In this document: piece after piece, positions 27,559 to 36,817 of the stretch
Numbering within the stretch: the stretch's first letter is position 1
Layout of the letters: each line of letters starts with the position of its first letter
Assembly: GCA_947259375.1 (NCBI GenBank)
Contig: CAMYLZ010000026.1
Location: 45,476 to 109,475, forward strand
Direction of reading: 5' to 3'
Length of the DNA: 64,000 nt
Source of the DNA: an uncultured Parvularculaceae bacterium
GTDB taxonomy: Bacteria; Pseudomonadota; Alphaproteobacteria; Caulobacterales; Parvularculaceae
Program-made: the position numbers and the translations under genes
The notes under the pieces: generated by a model
Seen by the model: the letters and a program-made list of their open reading frames with translations, nothing else
Database searches by the model: none
Told to the model about the DNA's origin: nothing

Positions 27559-27723
27559 ATGAAAGCTCTTATCGAACGTTTTAAGCAAGACGAAGACGGC
27601 GCGACCGCCATCGAGTATGGCCTGATTGCCGCGCTTATCGCTGTCGCCATTATCGCCGGTGTTCGGGCGGTTGGCACGCAGTTGAACGCAAACTTCACGA
27701 CGATCGAAACAAGCCTGCAGTAG
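27559..27723 (+). CDS. flp: Flp-type pilin
   Basis: This 54-residue pilin is below the ORF-track cutoff. It begins MKALIERFKQDEDGATAIEY, with the Flp processing region G/ATAIEYGLIAA: prepilin peptidase would cut after the Gly in DEDG and leave the Glu five residues in and the Tyr next to it. A hydrophobic helix (LIAALIAVAIIAGV) follows, then a short polar tail. The ribosome binding site is AGGAG at about 27547. A terminator follows, so pilin can be made in excess of the machinery genes downstream. Confidence 0.95.
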   Translation: MKALIERFKQDEDGATAIEYGLIAALIAVAIIAGVRAVGTQLNANFTTIETSLQ

Positions 27724-27775
27724 TTGAAGCGGCTTTGTTCGCCGGGGCGGAGACGCGCCGGTGTGGAATATCGCG

Positions 27776-27807
27776 AAAAAGGAGACCGATAGGTCTCCTT
27801 TTTTGTT
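27776..27807 (+). terminator. Rho-independent terminator after flp
   Basis: AAAAAGGAGACC-GAT-AGGTCTCCTTTTTT is a textbook terminator. It separates abundant pilin mRNA from the cpa operon. Confidence 0.93.
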
Positions 27808-27875
27808 TATGTCTAACGGAGCATTAAGGCCGGGCGTCTTATGGTCGGCGGCAGGAATTGTCCGGAGGCCATAAC

Positions 27876-28382
27876 GTGATCGCCTATCTTTTGTTGTCGG
27901 TGTTCCCTGCCGCTCTGCTGATTGCGGCGGCCAACGATATTTACGAATTCAAGATCCCGAATTGGATATCCATTGTCCTAGTGTCGGTGTACCCGGCCGC
28001 CGGGCTGGCGGTTGGCGCGTCGCCGCATATCCTGATTGAGGGGGCGTTGATTGGCGCGGCTGCGCTGGCGGTTGGATTCGGTCTCTTTGCCGGAAAGCTG
28101 GTTGGTGGCGGCGACGCAAAGTTGCTTGCGGCCTCCGCGCCCTGGCTGGGGCTCGGAAGTCTCGGAATGTTCCTGTTTTATACGGCGATTTCCGGCTTCG
28201 TATTGGCGATGGCGATGGCGATGTTTCGCAAATTGCCGATTTTGCCAGTCTACGCGCATGCGCCTTGGCTGATTCGACTGCATGAACGGAAAAAAGACCT
28301 GCCATATGCTGTGGCGATCGCTGGCGGCGGGCTGATTAGTTTTTCGCAAACGCCGTACTTCCAATTGGTGATAGGCGGTTAA
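27876..28382 (+). CDS. cpaA: prepilin peptidase CpaA (A24 family)
   Basis: This 168-residue polytopic aspartic protease cleaves the Flp prepilin leader at the inner membrane. The catalytic Asp residues are seen in AANDIYEFKIPNW (near the N terminus) and in the GxGD motif VGGGDAKLL. About five membrane helices are visible. It lacks the N-methylation domain of larger PilD enzymes, as is normal for CpaA/TadV. GTG 27876 follows CCGGAGG with good spacing, which corrects the track's TTG start. Confidence 0.92.
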   Translation: MIAYLLLSVFPAALLIAAANDIYEFKIPNWISIVLVSVYPAAGLAVGASPHILIEGALIGAAALAVGFGLFAGKLVGGGDAKLLAASAPWLGLGSLGMFLFYTAISGFVLAMAMAMFRKLPILPVYAHAPWLIRLHERKKDLPYAVAIAGGGLISFSQTPYFQLVIGG

Positions 28383-28472
28383 CAGATTCGGTTAACACAG
28401 TTTTGAGGAGTTTGGCGCACCATTGACCAGAACCATTCTGTGTGGGGATCGGATTAGTCAGGCAGGACCGTC

Positions 28473-29216
28473 ATGAATGTGAGTCGAGTAGCTATTCTGG
28501 GTGTCGCGCTAGTGGCCGGCGTTGGGGCGTTTTTTCTCATGTTGGGCAACAACAATGAAATTGCGCCTGTACAGATCGTCGAACCGGTTCGTGAAGAGAC
28601 GGTAAGGGTTCTGGTGTCGTCAAAAGACATTCAGCGCGGCCAGCGCTTGTCACTGGAAGACACGACATGGGTGGTGTGGCCCAAAAAAGCGGTAGAGCCG
28701 ACATTTATCACCGACAAAGATGCAGGCGCGCGTGAAAACCTTGAGAACGCCGTGGCGCGGTCGCTCATCGTCAAGGGCGAGCCGCTTGTGAACGTTAAAG
28801 TCGTTCGCGCCGGGTCTTCCGGGCTCATGGCGGCGATCCTTTCGCCGGGCATGCGCGCGGTTACGTTGCGCGTCTCGCCAGAAACGTCGTCAGGCGGATT
28901 TATTTTACCGGGTGATCAAGTCGACATTATTTTCAGTCCTGGACGCAATGGCGGCGGTAGTGCTCGGACAATGTTTGAAAATGTTCGTGTTCTGGCCGTG
29001 AATACCGTGTTCTCGGAAAATACCGAGTCCGCTCATATCGACGGCTCGAATGTAACGTTGGAAATGTCGCCGCAGGATGCAGAAGCTTTCACAATGGCGC
29101 GCGGCGCTGGCGGGTTGAGTCTCGTGTTGCGCAGTATTTTCAAGCCGGAGACCGAACTCCAGGCGAATGAGCGGCGTTCATCAAATGTCAGCGTGATTCG
29201 TTATGGGCGCTCATAA
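28473..29216 (+). CDS. cpaB: Flp pilus assembly protein CpaB
   Basis: This 247-residue periplasmic protein is anchored by an N-terminal helix (VAILGVALVAGVGAFFLML). An SAF/antifreeze-like domain (about 45-110, VRVLVSSKDIQRGQRLSLEDTTWVVWP) and a beta domain with GFILPGDQVDIIFSP follow. CpaB/RcpC supports the secretin and the assembly of the Flp pilus. Its 3' end is 25 bases before cpaC. Confidence 0.93.
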   Translation: MNVSRVAILGVALVAGVGAFFLMLGNNNEIAPVQIVEPVREETVRVLVSSKDIQRGQRLSLEDTTWVVWPKKAVEPTFITDKDAGARENLENAVARSLIVKGEPLVNVKVVRAGSSGLMAAILSPGMRAVTLRVSPETSSGGFILPGDQVDIIFSPGRNGGGSARTMFENVRVLAVNTVFSENTESAHIDGSNVTLEMSPQDAEAFTMARGAGGLSLVLRSIFKPETELQANERRSSNVSVIRYGRS

Positions 29217-29241
29217 GATTCAGTTTGACCAGGGGGTCCGA

Positions 29242-30699
29242 ATGCCAATTCTTTCCAAGATCACGAAAGTCGGCGGTTCGTTGTTGGCTGCGTTGGTGAG
29301 CGCAGTGGCGCTGGGCGGCGCAAGCCCCGCCGCGGCGCAGTCAGGCGCTTATCCTGTCAACATCGATGTTGGCGGACAAAGCGCCGTTTCAAAAAGCATT
29401 ATATTGCCGCTGGATAAGGCGGCCATTGTCGAGTTGCCGCGTGCTGCGGCGGATGTGCTTGTATCGCAGCCTTCGGTCGTCGACGCTGTCGTGCGCTCGC
29501 CGCGCAGGGTGTATCTGCTCGGCCTGGCGACAGGGCAAACCAACGCTTTCTTTTTTGATGCGCGCGGACGGCAGATTCTGAACTTGGAGATCCAAGTCGA
29601 ACGCGACATGGACGCTCTCGTGGAGCTGTTTTCTCGCGTTATGCCGGATTCGCGAATTGAAATTGAGTCCGTTAATGACAACGTCATTTTGCGGGGCATG
29701 GTGCAAACCGCGAGCGAGGCAACCAATGCATCAGAGCTGGCGGGCCGGTTTGTAGGAAACCCTGAAAACGTCATTAACATGATTTCCATTCGCGATCCCG
29801 AGCAGGTAATGCTCAAAGTCCGGATCGTAGAAATGCAGCGACAATTGCTGAAGCAGCTCGGCGTTACAACGTCAGGTTCCGTGCGCCTGTCCGATGCGGC
29901 TTTCTCTTTCGCCGCGGCCAATTCGATTGCAACGAATGGCGGTATTGGACTTTCCGGATCAAAGGTAAACACAGGCGATCTTGAGCAGCTTGACGCTTCA
30001 TTGCAGGCGTTTGAGTCCAATGGTCTCGTACGCGTTCTGGCTGAGCCAAACCTGACGGCGATCTCGGGCGAATCTGCGCGCTTTCTTGCCGGCGGCGAGT
30101 TTCCGGTGCCGGTGGGACAAGATGACGGCGTGATTTCAATTGAGTTCAAGGAATTCGGCGTCGGCCTCGGCTTTACGCCGCTGGTGCTCAGCAAAGGCCG
30201 GATCAATCTGAAAATATCCACTGAAGTCAGTGAGATTACGACGGAAAATGCGTTCTTCGTGCCGGGCGCGACCACCGTGGATGATGACGGCAATCTCGTG
30301 ACGACGGCCGGTTTGTCAATTCCGGGATTGTCGGTCCGGCGCGCTAACACAGTTGTCGAGTTGCCCTCCGGCGGCAGCCTGGTCATGGCGGGGTTGCTGC
30401 AGGAGGATATGCGATCGACGATAGAGGGCGTCCCCGGCGTCAAGGATGTTCCGGTCCTGGGGCAACTATTCCGTAGTCGGAATTATGCCAATAATGAGAC
30501 CGAATTGGTTATTATCGTTACGCCCTATCTCGTGAACGCGACGCATGAGTCGAACCTGCTAGACCCGACTAAAGGATTAGTTCCAGCGAGCGACGCCGAG
30601 TCGATTCTCCTCGGGAAATTGGTGTCGACCTACGGTTTGGCGGGCGCGGGCGTAGATGAAGCGTCTCTGCAAGGCCCGATGGGCTTCATTCTGGATTAA
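29242..30699 (+). CDS. cpaC: Tad/Flp pilus secretin CpaC
   Basis: This 485-residue outer-membrane secretin forms the pilus exit pore. The signal peptide ends PAAAQSG. The pilus N-domain (about 40-115, KAAIVELPRAAADVLVSQPSVVDAVV) is followed by a BON-like segment (IEIESVNDNVILRGMV) and the secretin domain (about 200-440) with VLAEPNLTAISGESARFLAGGEFPVP and the closing VPGVKDVPVLGQLFRS. ATG 29242 follows AGGGGG; the track start lies inside cpaB. Confidence 0.95.
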   Translation: MPILSKITKVGGSLLAALVSAVALGGASPAAAQSGAYPVNIDVGGQSAVSKSIILPLDKAAIVELPRAAADVLVSQPSVVDAVVRSPRRVYLLGLATGQTNAFFFDARGRQILNLEIQVERDMDALVELFSRVMPDSRIEIESVNDNVILRGMVQTASEATNASELAGRFVGNPENVINMISIRDPEQVMLKVRIVEMQRQLLKQLGVTTSGSVRLSDAAFSFAAANSIATNGGIGLSGSKVNTGDLEQLDASLQAFESNGLVRVLAEPNLTAISGESARFLAGGEFPVPVGQDDGVISIEFKEFGVGLGFTPLVLSKGRINLKISTEVSEITTENAFFVPGATTVDDDGNLVTTAGLSIPGLSVRRANTVVELPSGGSLVMAGLLQEDMRSTIEGVPGVKDVPVLGQLFRSRNYANNETELVIIVTPYLVNATHESNLLDPTKGLVPASDAESILLGKLVSTYGLAGAGVDEASLQGPMGFILD

Positions 30700-30712
30700 T
30701 GGGAAAGACGTT

Positions 30713-31396
30713 ATGACCATTGTAGTACAAAAGATCGCGCTTCTTTCCGCTGTATCGCTTATGGCTGCGGCCTGTGCCGGCGGTCCGTTTAATGGGCCGC
30801 AGCATGCGAAAACGATTGCAGAATCCCACCCGATCGCCGTTGACGGACAGGTCATGACATTGATGATATCGGCGGATGCATCGACCAGTGATTTGTCGAA
30901 TATTGATCGCGCGAGGCTCAGGGCTTTTGCTGATAGCTATCTGACGGGCGGTCACGGGCCATTGACAGTGACCGGACCGTCCGGCGCGGGCAATGATTCT
31001 GATGGCCACGAAGCCTCGGCCGATATTCGCCAAGCGCTTAACGACGCCGGCGTGCCTTGGTCGGCTATCCATGGCGCTACATATCGAAATGGCGATGCCG
31101 CCAGCGACGACATTATCCTTTCATTCACGCGTTATGTTGCGACAGCCAGCAAATGCGGCGTTTGGACCGGCATGCGCGAAGCGGAATATCGCAACCTGCG
31201 CAGCCCGAATATGGGGTGCGCCACGATGAATAATTACGCCGCAATGATTGCAGACCCGCATGACCTTATCGCGCCGGCTGCCGTCAATCCCCGTGATGGG
31301 GAAGCCGCCGTGCGCGCCGTCGAACTCTATCGAGAAGGAAAAAACACGGCGTCCGAGATCGATTCGAACATCGAAGCCCAGGCGTCTAGCCAGTAG
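30713..31396 (+). CDS. cpaD: Tad pilus lipoprotein CpaD
   Basis: This 227-residue protein has a lipoprotein signal peptide (MTIVVQKIALLSAVSLMAAACAGG, lipobox ending at Cys) and the CpaD/RcpB fold: an OmpA-like first half (RARLRAFADSYLTGGHGPLTVTGPSG) and the conserved GCATMNNYAAMIADPHDLIAPA. CpaD helps place or stabilise the secretin. It lies 13 bases after cpaC, and the start at ATG 30713 gives the lipobox its normal position. Confidence 0.92.
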   Translation: MTIVVQKIALLSAVSLMAAACAGGPFNGPQHAKTIAESHPIAVDGQVMTLMISADASTSDLSNIDRARLRAFADSYLTGGHGPLTVTGPSGAGNDSDGHEASADIRQALNDAGVPWSAIHGATYRNGDAASDDIILSFTRYVATASKCGVWTGMREAEYRNLRSPNMGCATMNNYAAMIADPHDLIAPAAVNPRDGEAAVRAVELYREGKNTASEIDSNIEAQASSQ

Positions 31397-31433
31397 TTAA
31401 GCGTGATCTTGCGGGGAGCTCCAGGAGAGAAGA

Positions 31434-33248
31434 ATGACAAACGCTGCTGAACCGAATTATCAGCCAGCCGACGATGAAGAAGGCGTCGCCGAGGGCGCCG
31501 CAAGTCTTGGCGCTGACGGAGGCCCCGCATCGCAATCTCCGGCGCAAGCCGACGAAGAAGGTTTAGAGAGTGATCTGGACCTGTCGGAGGACGATGATGC
31601 GTGGCTCAATGAGGAGCTTTCCGATGAGGAGCTCGCCGCCTTGGGCGAAGAGGATTTCGATGACGAGTTTTTTGACGATGAAGCGTTCAGTGACGAGGCA
31701 TTAGAAGCGGCGACACTGGATGCGGAAGCGTCAGATGATCAATTCGAAGACGATGACGCAGCTCAGCATGATGAAGAATTTTCTGCAGACGACCTTGCTG
31801 CGATTGAGGCCGCGTTCGATGACACGCAAAACTACACAAATGCTGACTCGGATGATGTCGAATTAGCGGACAACGATGTGTCCAATAAGGACGAGGCGGC
31901 CGGTGACGACCTATTGGACGACGATGAGACAGCGCACGAAGCGCCGTCGGGCGGCGCGTTGATTGCGACGGACGGCCGGAGCGAGGGGAGCGCTGTCGAC
32001 ATACAGGAATATGGCGGCGCTGTCGCAGAGTTTGCGGAAGAGGAAACCGACCACCGACCGGTGCCGCGTATTTCTATCCACGCATTCTGTGAAACGCCTG
32101 AAACGACAGCGCTGCTTGAAAAGGCGTCGGTTGATCGACGATTGACCAAAGCGCATCTCACTATTCATATGGGCGGCGTTGCAAAGGCGATTGACCATTT
32201 TCAATCCTCATCAACGCCGAACCTGATCATTCTGGAAACGCTTGCGGGCGGCGCCGAGATCTTTGCGAAGCTTGGCGAATTGGCGGAAGTGTGTGATCCG
32301 TCGACCAAAGTCGTTATCATCGGCAAGGTCAACGACATCATTCTCTACCGCGAACTGATCAAGCAAGGCGTGAGTGAGTATATTGTACGGCCACACTCGC
32401 CGCTGCAGATCATAAAGACCGTCGCAGATTTATATGTCGATCCTTCGGCCCCGCCGATAGGCAAAACGATGGCGTTTGTTGGTGCTCGCGGGGGCGTTGG
32501 CTCGTCCACGGTTGCACATAATATCGGTTGGTGTACGGCAGAAGAATTCAAGAGCGATACCGTTATCCTCGATCTTGACTTGCCATTCGGCACGGCCAGC
32601 CTGGATTTCGATCAGGAAGCATCCGCCGGGTTGGTGGAGGCGCTGAGCTCTCCGGAACGCCTGGACGATGTTTTGCTCGACCGGCTTTTGCAAAAACACA
32701 CGGATCGCCTCAGTCTGTTTACAGCGCCGTCGATGCTCGACCGTGATTTCGATCTTGATGACCAGGCGTTTGAAACCGTAATCGATGTTGTGCGCGGCGC
32801 CGCCCCGACCATCATTGTCGATGTCCCGCATATGTGGACGACTTGGTCAAAACGCATTTTGATGACGGCGGACGAGATTGTCATAACGGCGACGCCGGAT
32901 CTTGCATCGTTCCGCAATACGAAAAATCTTATCGATATTCTCGGCGCAGCCCGTCCGAATGACGCGTCTCCGACGCTTATCATCAACCAGTTCGATCCGA
33001 AATCGTCCGCGGTTCAGGCTGAGCAGTTCGCCGAGCATGTGGGTATCAAGCCTGCGCAGGTGATCAATTGGGACCCGCAGCTCTTCGGGGCTGCTGCAAC
33101 CAATGCGGCTCCAATCACTGAAGTTGGATCGAAAACCAAAACGGCGCAGGCGTTTCGAGAGCTTTCAGGGCAGCTTCTTGGTCGCGCGGAAACGAATATC
33201 GCGCGCCCGAAATTCAGCTTGTCCGGCTTGTTCAAAAAGAATCGGTAG
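31434..33248 (+). CDS. cpaE: Tad pilus localisation ATPase CpaE/TadZ, long acidic N terminus
   Basis: This 604-residue protein is longer than typical CpaE. Residues about 1-215 are very acidic and low in complexity (DDD, DEE and EEL runs) and probably disordered. A receiver-like domain covers about 215-330. A ParA/MinD-like ATPase covers about 335-590, with a deviant Walker A GARGGVGSSTVAHNIG in which the usual GKT lysine is replaced, as is common in TadZ/CpaE. The C terminus is basic. In Caulobacter, CpaE places the pilus machine at the pole; the same job is expected here. It is followed by cpaF after 10 bases. Confidence 0.93.
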   Translation: MTNAAEPNYQPADDEEGVAEGAASLGADGGPASQSPAQADEEGLESDLDLSEDDDAWLNEELSDEELAALGEEDFDDEFFDDEAFSDEALEAATLDAEASDDQFEDDDAAQHDEEFSADDLAAIEAAFDDTQNYTNADSDDVELADNDVSNKDEAAGDDLLDDDETAHEAPSGGALIATDGRSEGSAVDIQEYGGAVAEFAEEETDHRPVPRISIHAFCETPETTALLEKASVDRRLTKAHLTIHMGGVAKAIDHFQSSSTPNLIILETLAGGAEIFAKLGELAEVCDPSTKVVIIGKVNDIILYRELIKQGVSEYIVRPHSPLQIIKTVADLYVDPSAPPIGKTMAFVGARGGVGSSTVAHNIGWCTAEEFKSDTVILDLDLPFGTASLDFDQEASAGLVEALSSPERLDDVLLDRLLQKHTDRLSLFTAPSMLDRDFDLDDQAFETVIDVVRGAAPTIIVDVPHMWTTWSKRILMTADEIVITATPDLASFRNTKNLIDILGAARPNDASPTLIINQFDPKSSAVQAEQFAEHVGIKPAQVINWDPQLFGAAATNAAPITEVGSKTKTAQAFRELSGQLLGRAETNIARPKFSLSGLFKKNR

Positions 33249-33258
33249 GGGGTAATTG

Positions 33259-34746
33259 ATGTTCGGACGCAGAACAGCGCCAGTGGAAGCGCCGGCGACC
33301 GCAAAATCGTCCGCGGCTGTCAAAAAACCTGCGCCGGCAGCACCCAAGCCCGCGCCCAAACCGGCGCCCAAAAAAGCAAAGGCCGAAACAAAGTCCGCGA
33401 CGCAAGCACCGCCGCGTGTGGTGAAGCCGGCTGCCCAAAAACCGTCCGAACAAGTCGAAATCGGCGGGCGCTCGGACGAGTATTTCCATACAAAGACGAC
33501 GATATTCAATGCGCTGATCGATACAATCGATCTGTCACAACTCGCGCAGCTCGACACCGAGGCTGCGGCCGAGGAAATTCGCGATATCGTTAATGAAATC
33601 ATTTCGATCAAAAACGTTCAGATGTCGATCGCTGAGCAGGAATCCCTGTTACAGGATATCTGCAATGACGTTCTTGGTTATGGTCCGCTCGAACCGCTTC
33701 TGGCGCGCGACGATATCGCCGATATCATGGTCAATGGATCATCGCGGGTTTTCATCGAGGTCGGCGGTAAAATCCAACTCACCAATGTGCGTTTTCGCGA
33801 TAATGCGCAGTTGATGAATATCTGCCAACGGATCGTGAGCCAGGTTGGTCGCCGCGTTGATGAAGCAAGTCCGATTTGTGATGCGCGTTTGCCGGATGGC
33901 TCTCGGGTGAACGTTATTGCGCCGCCTCTATCCATTGATGGCGCTGCGCTGACAATTCGTAAGTTCAAAAAGGACAAGCTACGGATTGAGGACCTTGTCA
34001 ATTTTGGTTCGATCTCTCCGGAAGGCGCCAAGGTACTGGAGATCATCGGTCATTGCCGGATCAATACGCTGATTTCGGGCGGCACAGGTTCAGGCAAGAC
34101 GACGCTTTTGAACTGCCTGACGGGCTTTATTGAACATGATGAGCGCATCATCACTTGCGAGGACGCAGCCGAACTCCAATTGCAGCAGCCGCATGTTGTT
34201 CGCCTGGAAACGCGCCCGCCGAACCTTGAAGGCCAGGGCGAAGTGACAATGCGCGACCTCGTGAAAAACTGTCTGCGTATGCGGCCTGAACGGATTATCG
34301 TCGGCGAGGTGCGCGGCCCTGAAGCGTTCGACCTTCTTCAGGCGATGAATACCGGCCATGACGGGTCTATGGGTACGCTTCACGCCAACTCGCCTCGTGA
34401 AGCGCTCCAGCGCGTCGAGTCGATGATTACCATGGGCGGTTACAATCTGCCGTCAAAGACCATCAAGGAAATGATTGTCGGTTCAATTGATGTCGTTGTT
34501 CAGGCGGCTCGATTGCGAGACGGTTCACGCCGCATCACGCATGTGACCGAGGTGCTTGGCACTGAAGGCGATACAATCATCACACAGGACTTGTTCGTCT
34601 ACGATATGGATGGCGAGGATGTGGATGGAAAGATTATCGGTAAGCACAAGTCAACGGGTATTGCGCGCCCGGCGTTTTGGGATCGCGCGCGATATTACGG
34701 AAAAGAAGCCGAGCTGGCGAGCGCGCTCGACGCCGCTGCGGAGTAA
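33259..34746 (+). CDS. cpaF: Tad pilus motor ATPase CpaF
   Basis: This 495-residue hexameric ATPase powers pilus extension and, in the Tad family, retraction. An Ala/Pro/Lys-rich linker (about 5-70, with [13 protein letters not shown]) precedes an N-terminal domain and the ATPase core: Walker [14 protein letters not shown], an Asp box, the Walker B region [29 protein letters not shown] and a His box [15 protein letters not shown] 33259 is three bases after the track's TTG start. It ends five bases before tadB. Confidence 0.96.
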   Translation: MFGRRTAPVEAPATAKSSAAVKKPAPAAPKPAPKPAPKKAKAETKSATQAPPRVVKPAAQKPSEQVEIGGRSDEYFHTKTTIFNALIDTIDLSQLAQLDTEAAAEEIRDIVNEIISIKNVQMSIAEQESLLQDICNDVLGYGPLEPLLARDDIADIMVNGSSRVFIEVGGKIQLTNVRFRDNAQLMNICQRIVSQVGRRVDEASPICDARLPDGSRVNVIAPPLSIDGAALTIRKFKKDKLRIEDLVNFGSISPEGAKVLEIIGHCRINTLISGGTGSGKTTLLNCLTGFIEHDERIITCEDAAELQLQQPHVVRLETRPPNLEGQGEVTMRDLVKNCLRMRPERIIVGEVRGPEAFDLLQAMNTGHDGSMGTLHANSPREALQRVESMITMGGYNLPSKTIKEMIVGSIDVVVQAARLRDGSRRITHVTEVLGTEGDTIITQDLFVYDMDGEDVDGKIIGKHKSTGIARPAFWDRARYYGKEAELASALDAAAE

Positions 34747-34751
34747 GGGTA

Positions 34752-35741
34752 ATGGATCAACAGATCCTGATTGTCGGTGGTTTAGGCGTTTTGTGCTTCG
34801 GCGCACTCGCTTTTGCGCTCTTGTCGCCTACACAACGCGACAAGGCGAACAAGCGCGTAAATTCGCTGAATACGGCAAAGGCCGTCAAACGCGCCGGCGG
34901 GGTCAATTCCGAAGCGCAAAGCAAAGAGCGGCGTAAAAAGCTGGCGGATTCGCTTGCCGCGCTTGATGACAAAACAAAAAATCTGAAAAAGAAAAAGCGT
35001 CTGACTATGGAGCAGACGCTGGATCAGGCGGGTCTGCCAGTCAAACCCAAACATTTCTATTTTGCATCGCTTATCACTGCAGTGTTTTTCGGCTTTGTCG
35101 GTCTGGTGTCCGGGCAGCAGTTATGGGTGACCGGGCTGTTGATTGTTATCGGCGGTTTGGGTTTTCCGCGTTGGGTTGTGAATTTTCTGCGCAAACGCCG
35201 ACAAAAAAAGTTCGTTGACGAATTTTCAAACGCCATCGACGTTATCGTTCGCGGCGTAAAATCCGGTCTGCCGGTAAATGAATGCCTGAAAATCATCGCA
35301 CGCGAGGCGCCGCGACCCATTTGCGATGAATTTCACATGTTGACGGAAGGCATTCGCATTGGGCTTTCCCTTGAGCAGGCGCTTGAACGAATGCATGAAA
35401 GGATGCCGCTGCAGGAAGTGAATTTCTTCGGCATCGTCTTGCTAATCCAGCAAAAGACCGGCGGTAATCTCGCCGAGGCGCTCGGCAATCTCGCCACTGT
35501 CTTGCGTTCGCGCAAGCTGATGGAAGGAAAAATCAAGGCGCTTTCCGCTGAGGCCAAGGCGTCCGCTTATATCATTGGGTCATTGCCGTTCCTGGTGATG
35601 GGCGCCGTTAAGCTGGCATCTCCCGACTATCTGGACCCGCTCTTCTCGACACGTATGGGAAATTTCATTCTCATCGGAGCGGGCGTTTGGATGCTGACCG
35701 GCATTCTTGTCATGAAGAAAATGACGCAGATTAAGGTGTAA
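34752..35741 (+). CDS. tadB: Tad pilus inner-membrane platform protein TadB
   Basis: This 329-residue member of the GspF/TadB family has an N-terminal helix (LIVGGLGVLCFGALAFALL), a basic cytoplasmic linker and a helix pair near 110-150. The GspF domain contains FSNAIDVIVRGVKSGLPVNECLKIIAREAP, and there are C-terminal helices. With TadC it forms the platform on which CpaF acts. The track start lies inside cpaF; ATG 34752 is preceded by AAGGG. Confidence 0.93.
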   Translation: MDQQILIVGGLGVLCFGALAFALLSPTQRDKANKRVNSLNTAKAVKRAGGVNSEAQSKERRKKLADSLAALDDKTKNLKKKKRLTMEQTLDQAGLPVKPKHFYFASLITAVFFGFVGLVSGQQLWVTGLLIVIGGLGFPRWVVNFLRKRRQKKFVDEFSNAIDVIVRGVKSGLPVNECLKIIAREAPRPICDEFHMLTEGIRIGLSLEQALERMHERMPLQEVNFFGIVLLIQQKTGGNLAEALGNLATVLRSRKLMEGKIKALSAEAKASAYIIGSLPFLVMGAVKLASPDYLDPLFSTRMGNFILIGAGVWMLTGILVMKKMTQIKV

Positions 35742-35752
35742 GGCGCGATAGC

Positions 35753-36730
35753 ATGGACGCGATAATCAACACCGTTACTGATCGCTCGTTTCAGATCGCG
35801 CTGCTCGTATCGCTGGCCGCGATCGCTACCGTGTTCACTGTGCTTGAGCCGCTCCTGGTGAAGGACAAGCTCAAAGAACGCATGAAATCGGTGGGCAGTT
35901 ATCGCGATACACTTCGCAAACAGCAGCGCGAATTGCTGGCGAAGAAAAAGAATGCGAGTCTGCGCACGACTTCGCCCCAAGGCGCGATCAAAGAAGTGGT
36001 GGAGAGCCTCAAGCTTCTTGAAGTGTTTGACGCAGACTCTGCACGCAAAAAGCTGATGATGGCCGGATATCGCGGACAGGGGCCGGTTTTTACATTCATG
36101 GCGGCGCGCCTCGGACTGCCCTTCGTCATGGCGATTGTCGTCGGCGTGTATGTGTATCTGTTGGGCGGTTTCGAGCTGGACAGCTTTGGCAGGCTGTTGG
36201 CGACGCTTGGCGGGTTTCTTGGCGGCTTCTATCTGCCGAATATTTATATCTCGAATGCGGTGTCCAAGCGTCAACAAAAGGTTCAAAGCGCGTGGCCTGA
36301 TGCGCTCGATCTGTTGCTGATTTGCGTTGAATCAGGGATGTCTATTGAGGCAGCTTTTCAAAAGGTTGGCGACGAGGTCGGGCCGAATTGCCCTGAACTG
36401 GCTGAAGAGCTGGGGCTCACCACGGCAGAATTGTCATACCTACAGGAACGAAAGCAGGCCTATGTCAACCTCGCTGAGCGCACGGGTCTGGACTCTGTGA
36501 AAGGCGTCGTAACGGCGCTTGTCCAATCGGAAAAATACGGCACGCCGCTTGGTCAGTCCTTGCGCGTGATGGCGAAAGAAAGCCGCGATTTGCGCATGCA
36601 GGAGGCCGAAAAAAAAGCTGCCGCTCTGCCGCCGAAATTGACCGTGCCGATGATTGGGTTTTTCCTGCCCGTTCTATTCGCCGTCATCCTTGGTCCGGCG
36701 ATTATGAGCGTGATGGGGCTGGAAGGCTGA
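35753..36730 (+). CDS. tadC: Tad pilus inner-membrane platform protein TadC
   Basis: This 325-residue GspF-family protein is a paralogue of TadB. It has an N-terminal helix, a soluble basic segment (about 45-100) and two helices (VMAIVVGVYVYLLGG, LLATLGGFLGGFYLP). The GspF domain contains AWPDALDLLLICVESGMSIEAAFQKV, and a last helix reads VPMIGFFLPVLFAVILGPAI. It is the last pilus gene of the operon: TadE, TadF, TadG and the usual TadD are not next to it. Confidence 0.93.
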   Translation: MDAIINTVTDRSFQIALLVSLAAIATVFTVLEPLLVKDKLKERMKSVGSYRDTLRKQQRELLAKKKNASLRTTSPQGAIKEVVESLKLLEVFDADSARKKLMMAGYRGQGPVFTFMAARLGLPFVMAIVVGVYVYLLGGFELDSFGRLLATLGGFLGGFYLPNIYISNAVSKRQQKVQSAWPDALDLLLICVESGMSIEAAFQKVGDEVGPNCPELAEELGLTTAELSYLQERKQAYVNLAERTGLDSVKGVVTALVQSEKYGTPLGQSLRVMAKESRDLRMQEAEKKAAALPPKLTVPMIGFFLPVLFAVILGPAIMSVMGLEG

Positions 36731-36817
36731 CGCCGCGGAATCGTCCCAGAGGATTGGCGGCTTTCATTCTTAACGAAGTCCGTTATGGCTAGTCGGCACG
36801 CATAAAAAGTGGTGACG

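Noticed and set aside
26680-28400. Search for a CRISPR array, attachment site or transposase near the Tad locus and accessory island
   Set aside because: No regularly spaced direct repeats, integrase, transposase or tRNA target was visible anywhere in the window.
29349-30443. 364-residue minus-strand ORF opposite cpaC
   Set aside because: Long, but Ser/Thr/Pro-rich antisense shadow of the secretin; no start signal.
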